Positions 8,195 through 16,717 of a stretch of DNA of 64,000 bases are shown here, piece by piece. Positions within the stretch are counted from its first letter, which is position 1. Each line of letters opens with the position of its first letter. This DNA is from Acidobacteriota bacterium (GTDB lineage: Bacteria; Acidobacteriota; Terriglobia; Bryobacterales; Bryobacteraceae): NCBI GenBank assembly GCA_014584705.1, contig JACTMJ010000006.1, forward strand, positions 340,625-404,624, written 5' to 3'. The notes under the pieces are model-generated. The model saw only the letters and a program-made list of their open reading frames with translations. It did no database searches and had not been told where the DNA came from. Position numbers and translations under genes: made by a program.

Positions 8195-8620
8195 GTGATC
8201 AAGCGGTTGATGCGGATGCTGGCTCCGGCGGTCCCGGCGCGGGATGTGCCCGCGGACGAACTGCGGGGGACCCCGGCGATCCGGAGGCTCAAGACATACC
8301 GGGCGGAGAGCGGCTTCACCTGGAGCTACCACTATGAAGGCTATCGCCAGGAGACGACGCCCAAACCCGCGCAGGCGTTTGTGTTCACACTGCAGGGGGG
8401 AAGCGGCCCAGCGGGGCGGATTTCGATTGTGATTCCCGAATCAACGCTTGCAAGCACGTGCGAGCGGACGGGCGTTCCAGTCTCTTCCCGAGAGAGTTAC
8501 GCCTTCGCCAAGATGCATCTCTTTTCGGTTCTCGATCGAGAGGAGCCGCCGGAGCCGGATTCCCGCTGGGAACTCGATTTGGACGCGGCTCTGGCAATTT
8601 GGGAGCAGCTTGATCTCTAA
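8195..8620 (+). CDS. Hypothetical protein, 141 aa
   Basis: I do not recognise a family. GTG 8195 is chosen over TTG 8180 because AGGTGA lies just before it. The protein is soluble, with a basic N-terminus (IKRLMRMLAP), a Pro-rich stretch, then mixed alpha/beta sequence with many acidic residues at the end (DREEPPEPDSRWELDLDAAL). It has no signal peptide or membrane segment. It follows the isomerase gene by 57 bases on the same strand and may be co-transcribed. Confidence 0.5.
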   Translation: MIKRLMRMLAPAVPARDVPADELRGTPAIRRLKTYRAESGFTWSYHYEGYRQETTPKPAQAFVFTLQGGSGPAGRISIVIPESTLASTCERTGVPVSSRESYAFAKMHLFSVLDREEPPEPDSRWELDLDAALAIWEQLDL

Positions 8621-8874
8621 CCGCGGAAGACGATGGACGCATTCCCTCGCGGCGGGCGACCCCCGGCAAGCTCCCATGCGCCCGGCGGAAGGGCTGAGCC
8701 TGTCTCGTTCGATCCTCCGCTTATCCCATTAGATCGCCCGATGCGAGGGAGAGCATCGCCTCACCAAGCCCCACCGCTGCAATTTACATATTGCCGTTAA
8801 GATTCCCCGGAACTATTTTCGGCTCAACACGTAATTCAAAATACGAAGTTCTCAACTGCGAGGAGATTCACTCG

Positions 8875-9225
8875 ATGACAAGATCGATCCTTACCGTGCT
8901 TGCGCTGATCATCCTGGCGGCGGGCATCGCAAGCGCAACGACGCACACCATCACTCTCTACAGCAAGACCACCCTGGATGGGCAGGAGCTGAAACCCGGC
9001 AACTATAAGGTGGAAATCGAAGGCAAGAAAGTCACGATCACCAACGGCAAGAAGACCATCGAACCGGAAGCCAGCGTCGAAGACGGTGGCGAGACCTACG
9101 CCAAGACGTCCATCCGCTATCACGAGGCGGACGGGAAGAAGGCAATCCGCGAAATCCGGATCGGGGGCACCAACACGAAGCTCACATTCACTCCCTCGGG
9201 TTCAGCGGCAACAACGGGGCAATAG
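8875..9225 (+). CDS. Small secreted protein, 116 aa
   Basis: Hypothetical exported protein. Start ATG 8875 has AGGAG at 8861-8865. A signal peptide covers about 1-21 (LTVLALIILAAGIASA). The mature part is short, Lys/Thr-rich and predicted beta: LDGQELKPGNYKVEIEGKKV, repeated TI/KT patterns and KLTFTPSGSA at the end. This LKPGxYKVxIEG pattern resembles small secreted beta-sandwich proteins seen in Acidobacteriota; that is recollection, and no function is known. It converges with manC across a strong hairpin. Confidence 0.65.
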   Translation: MTRSILTVLALIILAAGIASATTHTITLYSKTTLDGQELKPGNYKVEIEGKKVTITNGKKTIEPEASVEDGGETYAKTSIRYHEADGKKAIREIRIGGTNTKLTFTPSGSAATTGQ

Positions 9226-9231
9226 ATTCGC

Positions 9232-9261
9232 GGCTGCGCCGGAAGAACCCGCGGCGCAGCC
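9232..9261. terminator. Bidirectional terminator hairpin
   Basis: A perfect 10-bp GC-rich stem, ggctgcgccg (9232-9241) with cggcgcagcc (9252-9261), has a 10-base loop and sits between the convergent small secreted protein and manC. A short T run follows on the plus strand (9265-9268). Confidence 0.6.
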
Positions 9262-9267
9262 ATCCCT

Positions 9268-10350
9268 TTAGAGCAGCGCGTCCCGCCGCTTCTTCTCGAG
9301 CAGTTTCACCATGTCGCCGGCGCGATGGGCCTCTTCCCGCCTTGTGACGAGCAGGGCGTCCCCGGTATCGACAATCACCAGATCTTCCACGCCCAGGAGC
9401 GCAACCAGCTTTTCGCCGGCATCCACATAGTTGCCCTTGCTATCCAAAGCGACCACATCCGCGCCGCCACGCACGGCGTTGGCGTTCGCGTCCTTGGGGC
9501 TGAGTTCGTAGACGGCCTGCCAGCTTCCCACGTCGTTCCAGCCGAAATCCGGCGCGGCAATCCCCATCACGTTCGCCGCCTTTTCCATCACGGCATAGTC
9601 GACCGAGATGCCCTCGCAGAGGGGGAAGTGTTCCGCGAGATCCCGCTCGAAGCTCGCTGAGCCAAGCGAGCCGATAGAGGCAATGTGCAGTGCGGTCTTG
9701 GGGAGATGCAGGTTCAAGGCATCCAGGAATACGGATGCCTTCCAGAAGAACATGCCGCTGTTCCAGTAGTAGCGGCCGGCCTTCAAATAGCGCGCGGCGG
9801 TAGCGCGATCCGGCTTCTCGCGAAAACTCTGTATACGATAGGCTGACTTCTCACCGGGCGTGACCCCTTTGGGAAATTCCAGATAGCCGTAACCGGTCTC
9901 CGCCCAGCGCGGCTGGATGCCAACCACCACCAGGGCATCCCGTTCGGCGGCCCTGAATGCGTTCTTCACGCAGGCAAGGAAGCTGGCGGGCCGGGTGACG
10001 ACGTGATCGGCGGGGAAGACGCCGACAATGGCGTTCTCTTCACGCAAGCGGATGAGGTGCGTGCCAAGCGCGATGGCGGGCGCGCTGTTGCGCGGGAGCG
10101 GTTCAGCCAGCACCTGTTCCGGCGGGACCTCCGGAGTCTGCCGCAGCACCTCGCCGCGCAGCGATTCACTGGTAACGACGTAGATACGTTCCGGCGGAAC
10201 GAGCCTGGAGATGCGCGCGACAGTCTGCTGCAAGAGCGTCCGCTCGCCGACGATGGAGAGCACCTGTTTAGGATGCGCCTTGCGGCTGCGGGGCCAGAAG
10301 CGCGTACCGCGCCCGCCAGCCAGGATGACTGCATATAACGGAGCTTTCAT
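9268..10350 (-). CDS. manC: Mannose-1-phosphate guanylyltransferase
   Basis: Makes GDP-mannose from GTP and mannose-1-phosphate for surface polysaccharides, in the cytoplasm. It has 360 aa. The nucleotidyltransferase signature GGRGTRFWPRSR (residues 12-23) with the downstream Lys (HPKQ) is clear; FWKASVF, FGWNDVGSWQAVYE and the final left-handed beta-helix-like region (VVALDSKGNYVDAGEKLVAL) complete the single-domain form. The C-terminal isomerase domain found in the bifunctional ManC/AlgA proteins is absent. It starts 46 bases after the lepB stop on the same strand, so it may be the last gene of that operon. Confidence 0.9.
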   Translation of the reverse strand: MKAPLYAVILAGGRGTRFWPRSRKAHPKQVLSIVGERTLLQQTVARISRLVPPERIYVVTSESLRGEVLRQTPEVPPEQVLAEPLPRNSAPAIALGTHLIRLREENAIVGVFPADHVVTRPASFLACVKNAFRAAERDALVVVGIQPRWAETGYGYLEFPKGVTPGEKSAYRIQSFREKPDRATAARYLKAGRYYWNSGMFFWKASVFLDALNLHLPKTALHIASIGSLGSASFERDLAEHFPLCEGISVDYAVMEKAANVMGIAAPDFGWNDVGSWQAVYELSPKDANANAVRGGADVVALDSKGNYVDAGEKLVALLGVEDLVIVDTGDALLVTRREEAHRAGDMVKLLEKKRRDALL

Positions 10351-10395
10351 AAGAGAGAGAGCGGCCGCGCGCCCTGGCGCTACCGCCGCAATCCC

Positions 10396-11283
10396 CTATT
10401 CTACGTGTTCGCCGTGAATCAGGCGGAAGGCGCGGTCCCAGCGGGTCTTGGGAATGAAGCCGGAGACTAGATCTCCGAAGTAGCGGGGGTTGAGCAGCGA
10501 TCCGCTGGTCCAGCGCTCGGTGGGGGCGTCGTAGCTCCAGTAGATCAGCAGCGGCTTGCCGATGATATGACGGCGGGGCACGAAGCCCCAGTAGCGGCTA
10601 TCGGAACTGTTGTCGCGGTTATCGCCCATGACGAAGTAGTGGCCTTCGGGCACGAGCAACTCCCCATTCACCACGTTGGCGGAGAGCATCGTATTGGCGG
10701 CTTCCGAGAGCGCGACATTGGGGAGCGACGGGAAATTGTCGCGATACGGATCAATGTAGCCGGACTTGTGATAGACGAAACTCTCTTTCACTTTGTGCCC
10801 GTTCAAATAGAGCTGCTGCTCGTCAAAACGGATCCGGTCGCCGGGCTTGCCCACCACCCGCTTCACGAAGGTCTGGGAGACATCTTCCGGGTAACGAAAA
10901 ACCACAATATCGCCGCGTTCCACTTCCTGATAGGGCAACAGCAGCCCCTCAATCCCGTTCGCGGGGGCGTAGGCCAGCTTGTCCACCAGAAGGTGGTCTC
11001 CGATGAGCAGGGTGTCTTCCATGGACCCCGTGGGAATGACGAAAGCCTGCACCAGAAAGGTGATGCCGAAGAGCAAAAGGAGGATAGTGATGGCCCACTC
11101 GGAGAGGGCATTTCGCACCTCCGCGGTGCGGGGTGCGGGCGCTTCGGATTTCGCGGCGGGGTTGGCGGCGGATGGCGGGGCAGATGCCGGCGACGGCGCC
11201 TCAGGGCCGCCATCCGATGGCGACGGATGGGATTCCATGTCCCGATCCACGGTTGGCTCTTGCGGGTTCTCGTCTAACGACAT
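10396..11283 (-). CDS. lepB: Signal peptidase I
   Basis: Membrane-bound protease that cleaves signal peptides from exported proteins. ATG 11283 gives 295 aa; an in-frame ATG 60 bases upstream overlaps the previous gene and seems less likely. The N-terminal 75 residues are Pro/Ala/Glu-rich and probably disordered; one membrane helix follows (about 80-100), then the catalytic Ser box (PTGSMEDTLLIGDHLLVDK), the catalytic Lys box (FVKRVVGKPGDRI) and the box MGDNRDNSSDSRYWG. Its place after rnhB in the rpsP-trmD-rplS-rnhB-lepB order is common. Confidence 0.93.
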   Translation of the reverse strand: MSLDENPQEPTVDRDMESHPSPSDGGPEAPSPASAPPSAANPAAKSEAPAPRTAEVRNALSEWAITILLLLFGITFLVQAFVIPTGSMEDTLLIGDHLLVDKLAYAPANGIEGLLLPYQEVERGDIVVFRYPEDVSQTFVKRVVGKPGDRIRFDEQQLYLNGHKVKESFVYHKSGYIDPYRDNFPSLPNVALSEAANTMLSANVVNGELLVPEGHYFVMGDNRDNSSDSRYWGFVPRRHIIGKPLLIYWSYDAPTERWTSGSLLNPRYFGDLVSGFIPKTRWDRAFRLIHGEHVE

Positions 11284-11302
11284 CTCAACTTCTTTCGCAG
11301 GC

Positions 11303-11707
11303 TCAGGAATCCAGGAACGACCCCAGAAAATCCACTGATTCAACGATGGCCAGGTAGAGATTTAGCGCTCCCAGGCCACTCACTGCTCCCCGGAAGTAGG
11401 GGCTCATGAAGAACGGGCGCCAGTGGTCTGCAAACGTAAAGAAATAGTTGTCACCCCACTGCGGAACCCACGGGAAAATCAGGAGAAATCCACCCACTTC
11501 CAGACAAAAGAGCGCCAGCACGACCTTCTCTATGCGACGTCCCCAACTCATTCTCGGCTTCACGCGGGGCGGCACGAGCGACGGCGAGGAAGCCAGGGCT
11601 GCCGAAACGTCCGGGGCTACCGGGACCTCCAGGGCCGCCGGAATTTCCTGGCTTACCGGAATTTCCTGCCGAATCGGGGTTTCCTGGGGTGAGTTCTCGG
11701 CTGTCAT
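11303..11707 (-). CDS. Small membrane protein between rnhB and lepB
   Basis: I do not recognise a family. ATG 11707 is used (TTG 11710 is just upstream), giving 134 aa. The N-terminal 45 residues form a degenerate repeat rich in Pro, Glu, Val and Ala (QEIPVSQEIPAALEVPVAP). A basic patch (RVKPRMSWGRRIEK) precedes one clear membrane segment (about 63-80, VVLALFCLEVGGFLLIFPWV) and a possible second near the C-terminus. It starts 6 bases after the rnhB stop and ends 19 bases before lepB, so it is co-transcribed with both. A link to membrane protein export is only suggested by position. Confidence 0.68.
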   Translation of the reverse strand: MTAENSPQETPIRQEIPVSQEIPAALEVPVAPDVSAALASSPSLVPPRVKPRMSWGRRIEKVVLALFCLEVGGFLLIFPWVPQWGDNYFFTFADHWRPFFMSPYFRGAVSGLGALNLYLAIVESVDFLGSFLDS

Positions 11708-11713
11708 CAATCT

Positions 11714-12397
11714 CTATTCGAACAGTGGCTCCCGCGGATCCCGCCAGCCGATGCACAGCGCGCCGCGGCAGCATTCCCTCACAGGCCGATAGCTGAAGCG
11801 ATGCTCCGCCGTCGGCCCCAGCGCCTGCAAAGCCTGGAGATGGACGGGGGTACCGTATCCCTTATTGCTTGCAATCGCGAACCCCGGGTAAAGCCGATCC
11901 CATTCTCGCATAGTCCGGTCCCGATGCACCTTGGCGAGAATCGAAGCGGCCGCGATGGACCGGCAAACCGCGTCGCCGTGGATGATGCTCGTTTGCGGAA
12001 GCGACGCTGGAATGGCAAGGGCATCCACCAGAAGGGCATCGGCGGGAAGGGGCAAACGTTCTACCGCCAGGCGCATCGCCATACGGGAAGCTTCGAGGAT
12101 ATTTACGCGGTCGATCGTGGCGGCATCCACCATCGCGACGCTCCAACTGATTGCCCTCTGCTCGATCTTCTCGCAGAGGCGTTCCCGCTCCGCTTCGCCA
12201 AGTTGCTTGCTGTCGTCGACGCCGCGCAGTCCGTGAGGATCGGGCAGAATGACCGCCGCCGCCGCCACGGGGCCGAAAAGGCATCCCCGGCCCGCTTCGT
12301 CCACACCGGCAATCCGGGAGAAGCCTTCCTTGCGGAGTTCGTTCTCCCAGCGGGGATCAATCCCCAGCCGGCGCGGACGCACGAGCAATGCCTTCAT
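11714..12397 (-). CDS. rnhB: Ribonuclease HII
   Basis: Removes RNA from RNA-DNA hybrids and initiates ribonucleotide excision, in the cytoplasm. It has 227 aa. The catalytic motif GVDEAGRGCLFGPVAAAAV (about 33-51) gives the Asp-Glu pair; DSKQL, LVDALAIP and GDAVCRSIAAASILAKVHRD provide the other acidic residues and the family box SIAAASILAKV. Start ATG 12397 is 17 bases after the rplS stop. Part of the ffh-to-lepB operon. Confidence 0.93.
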   Translation of the reverse strand: MKALLVRPRRLGIDPRWENELRKEGFSRIAGVDEAGRGCLFGPVAAAAVILPDPHGLRGVDDSKQLGEAERERLCEKIEQRAISWSVAMVDAATIDRVNILEASRMAMRLAVERLPLPADALLVDALAIPASLPQTSIIHGDAVCRSIAAASILAKVHRDRTMREWDRLYPGFAIASNKGYGTPVHLQALQALGPTAEHRFSYRPVRECCRGALCIGWRDPREPLFE

Positions 12398-12414
12398 TGC
12401 CGTTCGCGGTGCCT

Positions 12415-12777
12415 TTAGCGCTGGAAGGAGGAATCGCGTTCCTTCAGGCGGGCAGCCTTGCCGCGCAGTTGCCGCAGATAATAGAGCTTCGCGCGGCGTA
12501 CCTTGCCCGTGCGGACGAATTCAATGTGGTCCACCACCGGGGCGTGCAGGGGGAAGATGCGCTCCACGCCGTGGCCGAAGCTGATCTTGCGAACCGTGAC
12601 GGTTTCGCTGATGCCCCGGTTATTTCGTGCGATCACGGCGCCCTCAAACACCTGGAGCCGCTCCTTTTCGCCTTCGCGGATCTTGACGTGGACACGGATT
12701 GTGTCGCCAGGCCGGAAGGAAGGCAGATCGCTCTTGAGGAAGCGGGCCTCGAATTTCTGAATCGTAGAGTTAATCAT
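12415..12777 (-). CDS. rplS: 50S ribosomal protein L19
   Basis: Protein of the 30S-50S interface, 120 aa, usual length about 115. [23 protein letters not shown] carries the family signature (only part quoted: [14 protein letters not shown]), followed by [21 protein letters not shown] and [11 protein letters not shown]. Operon position after trmD is conserved. Confidence 0.96.
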   Translation of the reverse strand: MINSTIQKFEARFLKSDLPSFRPGDTIRVHVKIREGEKERLQVFEGAVIARNNRGISETVTVRKISFGHGVERIFPLHAPVVDHIEFVRTGKVRRAKLYYLRQLRGKAARLKERDSSFQR

Positions 12778-12909
12778 GGGTATTTTCGGGGCTCACCCGG
12801 TGAACGGCCATCGGCGCTCGCGGGCAATGCCCATTCCTTTCGTTTTCCTGGACCGGAGAGGTTTGCCGCGACAAACGTCCCATCCCGTTTCCCCTGAATC
12901 GCCGGAGGT

Positions 12910-13668
12910 TCAGGCCTCCCGGCGATCCTTCACTTTTTCGAGAAGATCCGGGCGCATGCGCACGGTTTTCTCTCGCGCGGTGTGCTCACGCCACCCGCGG
13001 ACTTCCGCGTGGTTGCCGCTGAGCAACACATCCGGGACCTTCCAGCCCCGGAACTCGGCTGGCCGCGTATACTGCGGACAATCCAAAACTCCCAATTCCT
13101 GCGTGCTGGAACCAAAAGATTCCCGCACCGAGGAGGCCTCATTCCCGAGTACGCCCGGGATGAGCCGCGCGACCACGTCCACTACCATCGCCGCGGCCAG
13201 TTCGCCGCCGCTCAGGACGAAGTCGCCCACCGAAATCTCGTCATCGGCCAAGTGCTCGGCCACACGCTCATCCACGCCTTCGTACCGGCCACAGATCAAC
13301 AGCAACTCGTCACACTCAGCGAATCGCCGGGCCATCGCTTGGTCAAACCGCCTGCCCTGCGCCGAAAGGAGCACGACTCGCTTTCTCGTCCCGGCTTCGG
13401 CCCCTGCCATTCCGGCTTCCTGCGCCACGCCCACCCGCTCCGGCCAGATGGTCTCTACTGCCTCAAACAGCGGTTCCGGCTTGAGCAGCATGCCTTCGCC
13501 GCCTCCGAAGGGCCGGTCATCGACGGTGCGATGCCGGTCCGATGTCCAGGTCCGGAGATCGTGGAGGAGCACTTCCACTTTCCCGGCGTCCATCGCCTTC
13601 TTCAGCACGCCATGGTTGAGGGGGCCGGCGAAGAACTCCGGAAAGATCGTGACAATGTGAAATCTCAT
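12910..13668 (-). CDS. trmD: tRNA (guanine-N1)-methyltransferase TrmD
   Basis: Methylates N1 of G37 in tRNAs using S-adenosylmethionine, protecting the reading frame. ATG 13668 gives 252 aa starting MRFHIVTIFPEFF, the usual family start; the longer upstream frame is not conserved in look. The trefoil-knot motifs DDRPFGGGEGMLLKPEPL, GRYEGVDERV and SVGDFVLSGGELAA are all present. Downstream are rplS and rnhB, upstream rimM with a 32-base gap. Confidence 0.95.
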   Translation of the reverse strand: MRFHIVTIFPEFFAGPLNHGVLKKAMDAGKVEVLLHDLRTWTSDRHRTVDDRPFGGGEGMLLKPEPLFEAVETIWPERVGVAQEAGMAGAEAGTRKRVVLLSAQGRRFDQAMARRFAECDELLLICGRYEGVDERVAEHLADDEISVGDFVLSGGELAAAMVVDVVARLIPGVLGNEASSVRESFGSSTQELGVLDCPQYTRPAEFRGWKVPDVLLSGNHAEVRGWREHTAREKTVRMRPDLLEKVKDRREA

Positions 13669-13700
13669 TGCAGCCCCGCTCTTTCCACGATCTCCCCACG

Positions 13701-14315
13701 CTATTCCGAGTGCGATTCCGCGTTCGAATGGGGGCGGTTCAACTCCCGCAATCCCGCGGGCAAGCGCACCCGAATTTCCCCGGCCGCCAGGTCCACTTCC
13801 ACGCAAATTTCTTTCGCGAAAGGAACCTGCCACGCTTCCGCGCCGCCTTTTGCGCCCTCCACGGGCGTTTCAATCTCAAGCACTCCCGGGCCAACGCCTT
13901 CCGTAAAACCCGTAACTGTCCCCAGTCTCTCGCCCGTTGCCATATCCACCACGGCCAGACCCTTCAGGTCGTCGTAGTAATACTCGCCTTCCGGGAGGGG
14001 CTCACGTTCCTCCGCCCGCAGACAAAGCTCGGCGCCGCGCAACTGCCCGGCCTCGTCCATCGAATCCACTCCGGCAAGCTTCAGGATCAGCTTCTCGTTG
14101 TGGTTCCAGGCCAGTTCAAGCCGCATGCGAAGCGGCGGTCTGCCGCTCCGGGCATCGAACCACAGCGTGAACTCGCGCCCCGGCGCGAAGCGTTCCATGT
14201 GGCTGGTGGTGGGAAGCGCGAACAACTCACCACGGGTGCCGCGAGGCTTGCCGAGGATCGCGATCGTAACCCATTCCCGCCCGCGCCGGTCTGCGTCCGG
14301 ATCCCGTTGCTCCAT
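13701..14315 (-). CDS. rimM: Ribosome maturation factor RimM
   Basis: Assembly factor for the head of the 30S subunit, working with S19. ATG 14315 gives 204 aa; TTG 14336 is an alternative. N-terminal RimM beta-barrel with AILGKPRGTRGELFALP (about 19-35), then a PRC-barrel C-terminal part with YYYDDLKGLAVVDMATGERLGTV (partly quoted: DDLKGLAVVD) and a short Pro/Asn tail. Gene order khpA-rimM-trmD is standard. Confidence 0.9.
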   Translation of the reverse strand: MEQRDPDADRRGREWVTIAILGKPRGTRGELFALPTTSHMERFAPGREFTLWFDARSGRPPLRMRLELAWNHNEKLILKLAGVDSMDEAGQLRGAELCLRAEEREPLPEGEYYYDDLKGLAVVDMATGERLGTVTGFTEGVGPGVLEIETPVEGAKGGAEAWQVPFAKEICVEVDLAAGEIRVRLPAGLRELNRPHSNAESHSE

Positions 14316-14341
14316 TGCAATATCCCGCCCTGGCAACGAGC

Positions 14342-14572
14342 CTATTCCATGATCTCCAGCGTATAGCGCCGATGGTGCTTCATGCTGACGGCGTTCAGGA
14401 GGGTGCGCAGCGAGCGGGCCGTGCGGCCCTGCTTGCCGATCACCTTGCCAACGTCCGAGGGATCCACCCGCAACTCGAGAACAGTTGCCTGCTCTCCCGC
14501 CACTTCGTTCACCCGCACGTCATCCGGCTGGTCCACCAGCGCCTTGGCAATATCTTCAATCAACTGTCGCAT
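14342..14572 (-). CDS. khpA: KH-domain RNA-binding protein KhpA
   Basis: Small RNA-binding protein of 76 aa (YlqC/KhpA family), which pairs with KhpB in other bacteria. ATG 14572 is chosen since the family begins M-x-x-L-(I/V)-x-x-I-A-K-A-L-V, seen here as MRQLIEDIAKALVDQP. The KH signature is VGKVIGKQGRTARSLRTLL (about 40-58). It sits between rpsP and rimM, its usual place. Confidence 0.92.
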   Translation of the reverse strand: MRQLIEDIAKALVDQPDDVRVNEVAGEQATVLELRVDPSDVGKVIGKQGRTARSLRTLLNAVSMKHHRRYTLEIME

Positions 14573-14670
14573 TCGAAACCCCGCAAACCAAAATGCCAAG
14601 GTAGCAATCCGGCGGGAGCACTGTCCGCCCCGTCAGGCCGCGGATCCCTCACCCGCATGCGTGGCATCTT

Positions 14671-14925
14671 CTAGACGGCTGCCACCGACTCCTCCGCCTG
14701 CTTCTTGATCAGGCGCTTGACGGTATCGGAGGGCTGTGCGCCGTTGCGCACCCAATAGTCGATGCGTTCCTGGTTGAGCGTCAGCTCGTTCGGCTGAGCG
14801 ACGGGGTTATAGTTGCCCACCACTTCGAGGGCCTTGCCATCGCGAGGGTTGCGGCTGTCGATGACAACCACGCGATAGGTCGGCTTCTTTTTCATCCCAA
14901 ATCGGGCCAATCGAATCGTCAACAT
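14671..14925 (-). CDS. rpsP: 30S ribosomal protein S16
   Basis: Protein of the 30S body, 84 aa. ATG 14925 gives the canonical start MLTIRLARFGMKKKPTYRVV; the 18 upstream in-frame residues are not part of the family. DSRNPRDGKALEVVGNYNP and ERIDYWVRNGAQPSDTV complete the signature. It follows ffh by 75 bases. Confidence 0.96.
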   Translation of the reverse strand: MLTIRLARFGMKKKPTYRVVVIDSRNPRDGKALEVVGNYNPVAQPNELTLNQERIDYWVRNGAQPSDTVKRLIKKQAEESVAAV

Positions 14926-15000
14926 ACTTTTCTCTGTGCTCCTGAAAAACTCAAAAACTCTGTCCGCGGTGCTTCTCAATCGAAGGCTTCCGCTTGGTCG

Positions 15001-16380
15001 TTAGAAGGGAAGCTTCCCGCCCCCCAGTTTCGCCAATTGCTGCACACGCCGCGCCATCTTGCCGCCGGGCATGCCACCCGGGCCGCCCATCATTCCGCTG
15101 AAGCTGCGCATCATCTTGCGCGCCTGCCCATACTGCTTAAGCAACTGGTTCACTTCCTGCACGGAACTGCCGCTGCCGCGGGCGATCCGCCGGCGGCGCG
15201 AACCGTTAATCAGCATATGGTTGCGCCGCTCCTTGGGCGTCATCGAATTGATGATCGCCACAATGCGCGTCAGTTCCTTTTCGTCCACCTTCACGCCCTT
15301 CAACTGATCGCCCATGCCGGGAATCATTTTGAGGATGTTTTCGAGCGGACCGAGCTTGCGAACCTGGATCAACTGATCGCGAAAATCTTCCAGGCTGAAC
15401 TCATTGTGCAGGAGCTTATCCTGCATTTCGAGTGCCTGCTTCTGGTCAATGCTCTCCTCTACCTTCTCAATAAGGGAGAGCACATCGCCCATGCCGAGGA
15501 TGCGCTGGGCCATGCGGTCCGGATGAAACTCTTCGAGAGCTTCGGTCTTTTCGCCCACGCCCAGAAATTTGAGGGGCTGGCCGGTGACGTACTTAATAGA
15601 CAGGGCCGCACCGCCGCGCGCATCGCCATCGAGTTTGGTGAGAATGACGCCCGTGATGCCCAGCCGCTCATGGAACTCCGCGGCGGACTTCACCGCATCC
15701 TGGCCGGTCATCGCGTCGGCAACGAACAGAATCTCGGTGGGGTTCAACTGCGCCTTCAACTGCTGCAGTTCGTTCATCAGCGCATCGTCGATATGCAGGC
15801 GGCCGGCGGTGTCGACGAGCAGCACATCCCTGCCCCGGTCCATGGCCTCGCGGCGCGCCCTGACGGCGAGGTCGAGCGGCTTATCCATGCCGGGCTCGCC
15901 CTCATAGATGCCCGCGCCCACCTGCTTCGCCAGCACCTTGAGCTGTTCGCGCGCGGCGGGACGGTAAACGTCCACCGAAACCAATTGCGGAGAGTGGGAG
16001 TTCTTCAAGAGCCAGCGGGCCAGCTTCGCGGTGGACGTCGTCTTTCCCGAACCCTGCAGGCCCACCACCATCACCACCGTGGGCGGCTGACTAGCGAACT
16101 GGAGTTTCGAGTGCTTGGAACCCAGAATCTCGGTGAGTTCGTCGCGGACGATCTTCACCACCTGCTGCGCGGGCGAGAGAGCGGTGAGCACGTCCTGCCC
16201 CATCGCCTTTTCCCGCACGTTGGCGATGAACTGCTTCACCACCTTGAAGTTCACGTCGGCTTCGAGCAGCGCAACGCGGATCTCCTTCAGGGCGGCTTCC
16301 ATGTTCTCGGAAGACAGCTTTCCCTGACCGCGAAGATCCTTAAATACGCGCTGAAGCTTTTCGCTTAAACTCTCAAACAT
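15001..16380 (-). CDS. ffh: Signal recognition particle protein Ffh
   Basis: GTPase that binds signal sequences on nascent chains and targets them to the membrane, 459 aa. N domain (about 1-90), G domain (about 95-295) with P-loop GLQGSGKTTSTAKLA, LVDTAGRLHID and TKLDGDARGGAAL, then the Met-rich M domain (about 325-450) with IPGMGDQL, the RNA-binding RRRRIARGSGSSVQEVN and MMRSFSGMMGGPGGMPGG. First gene of the minus-strand operon leading to lepB; its promoter candidate is listed separately. Confidence 0.96.
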   Translation of the reverse strand: MFESLSEKLQRVFKDLRGQGKLSSENMEAALKEIRVALLEADVNFKVVKQFIANVREKAMGQDVLTALSPAQQVVKIVRDELTEILGSKHSKLQFASQPPTVVMVVGLQGSGKTTSTAKLARWLLKNSHSPQLVSVDVYRPAAREQLKVLAKQVGAGIYEGEPGMDKPLDLAVRARREAMDRGRDVLLVDTAGRLHIDDALMNELQQLKAQLNPTEILFVADAMTGQDAVKSAAEFHERLGITGVILTKLDGDARGGAALSIKYVTGQPLKFLGVGEKTEALEEFHPDRMAQRILGMGDVLSLIEKVEESIDQKQALEMQDKLLHNEFSLEDFRDQLIQVRKLGPLENILKMIPGMGDQLKGVKVDEKELTRIVAIINSMTPKERRNHMLINGSRRRRIARGSGSSVQEVNQLLKQYGQARKMMRSFSGMMGGPGGMPGGKMARRVQQLAKLGGGKLPF

Positions 16381-16717
16381 AATCTACTTGCCGGGTACTC
16401 TCGGCCGGACCGAACGCCGCTTCCGCCCCGCAAGGCCGTAGCCCAAGCGCAACCGCATCGCATCGGCGAGGAACGGTAACACGAGGAATCCGGAAACCGG
16501 CGGCATCCTGGGGGCAAACACGAACCGAACCCGGAGAGGCGACGGCACACCACAGGCGGACAGCAAAAGTGCCTCGTACCATTATAGATGGGCGAAGCGT
16601 CGCTGTCATTTTCGGCGGACGGGCGGGGAGAGTGCCCTCGGCCCAGCGCCACACGCGGGAAACGCCACGGACCAGGTTCAAGGGAACCTGGAGCCCGATT
16701 CCCGGCACACGAGGCAA
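16381..16717. other. Intergenic region upstream of ffh
   Basis: A 337-base gap between the RDD gene stop and the ffh start, both minus strand. It contains the ffh promoter candidate at 16581-16609, which implies a long 5' leader of roughly 195 bases. Short open frames here have no recognisable features. A structured leader RNA is possible but not shown. Confidence 0.4.
16581..16609 (-). promoter_or_regulatory. Sigma-70-type promoter for the ffh-lepB operon
   Basis: On the minus strand, -35 ATGACA (16609-16604, five of six to consensus), a 17-base spacer and a perfect -10 TATAAT (16586-16581). It points toward ffh. This is the best promoter match I found in the window. Confidence 0.62.

Noticed and set aside
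16373..16717. 114-codon minus-strand ORF in the ffh upstream gap
   Set aside because: Composition is typical of high-GC noise (Arg, Pro, Ala), it overlaps the ffh start, and the ffh promoter lies within it.
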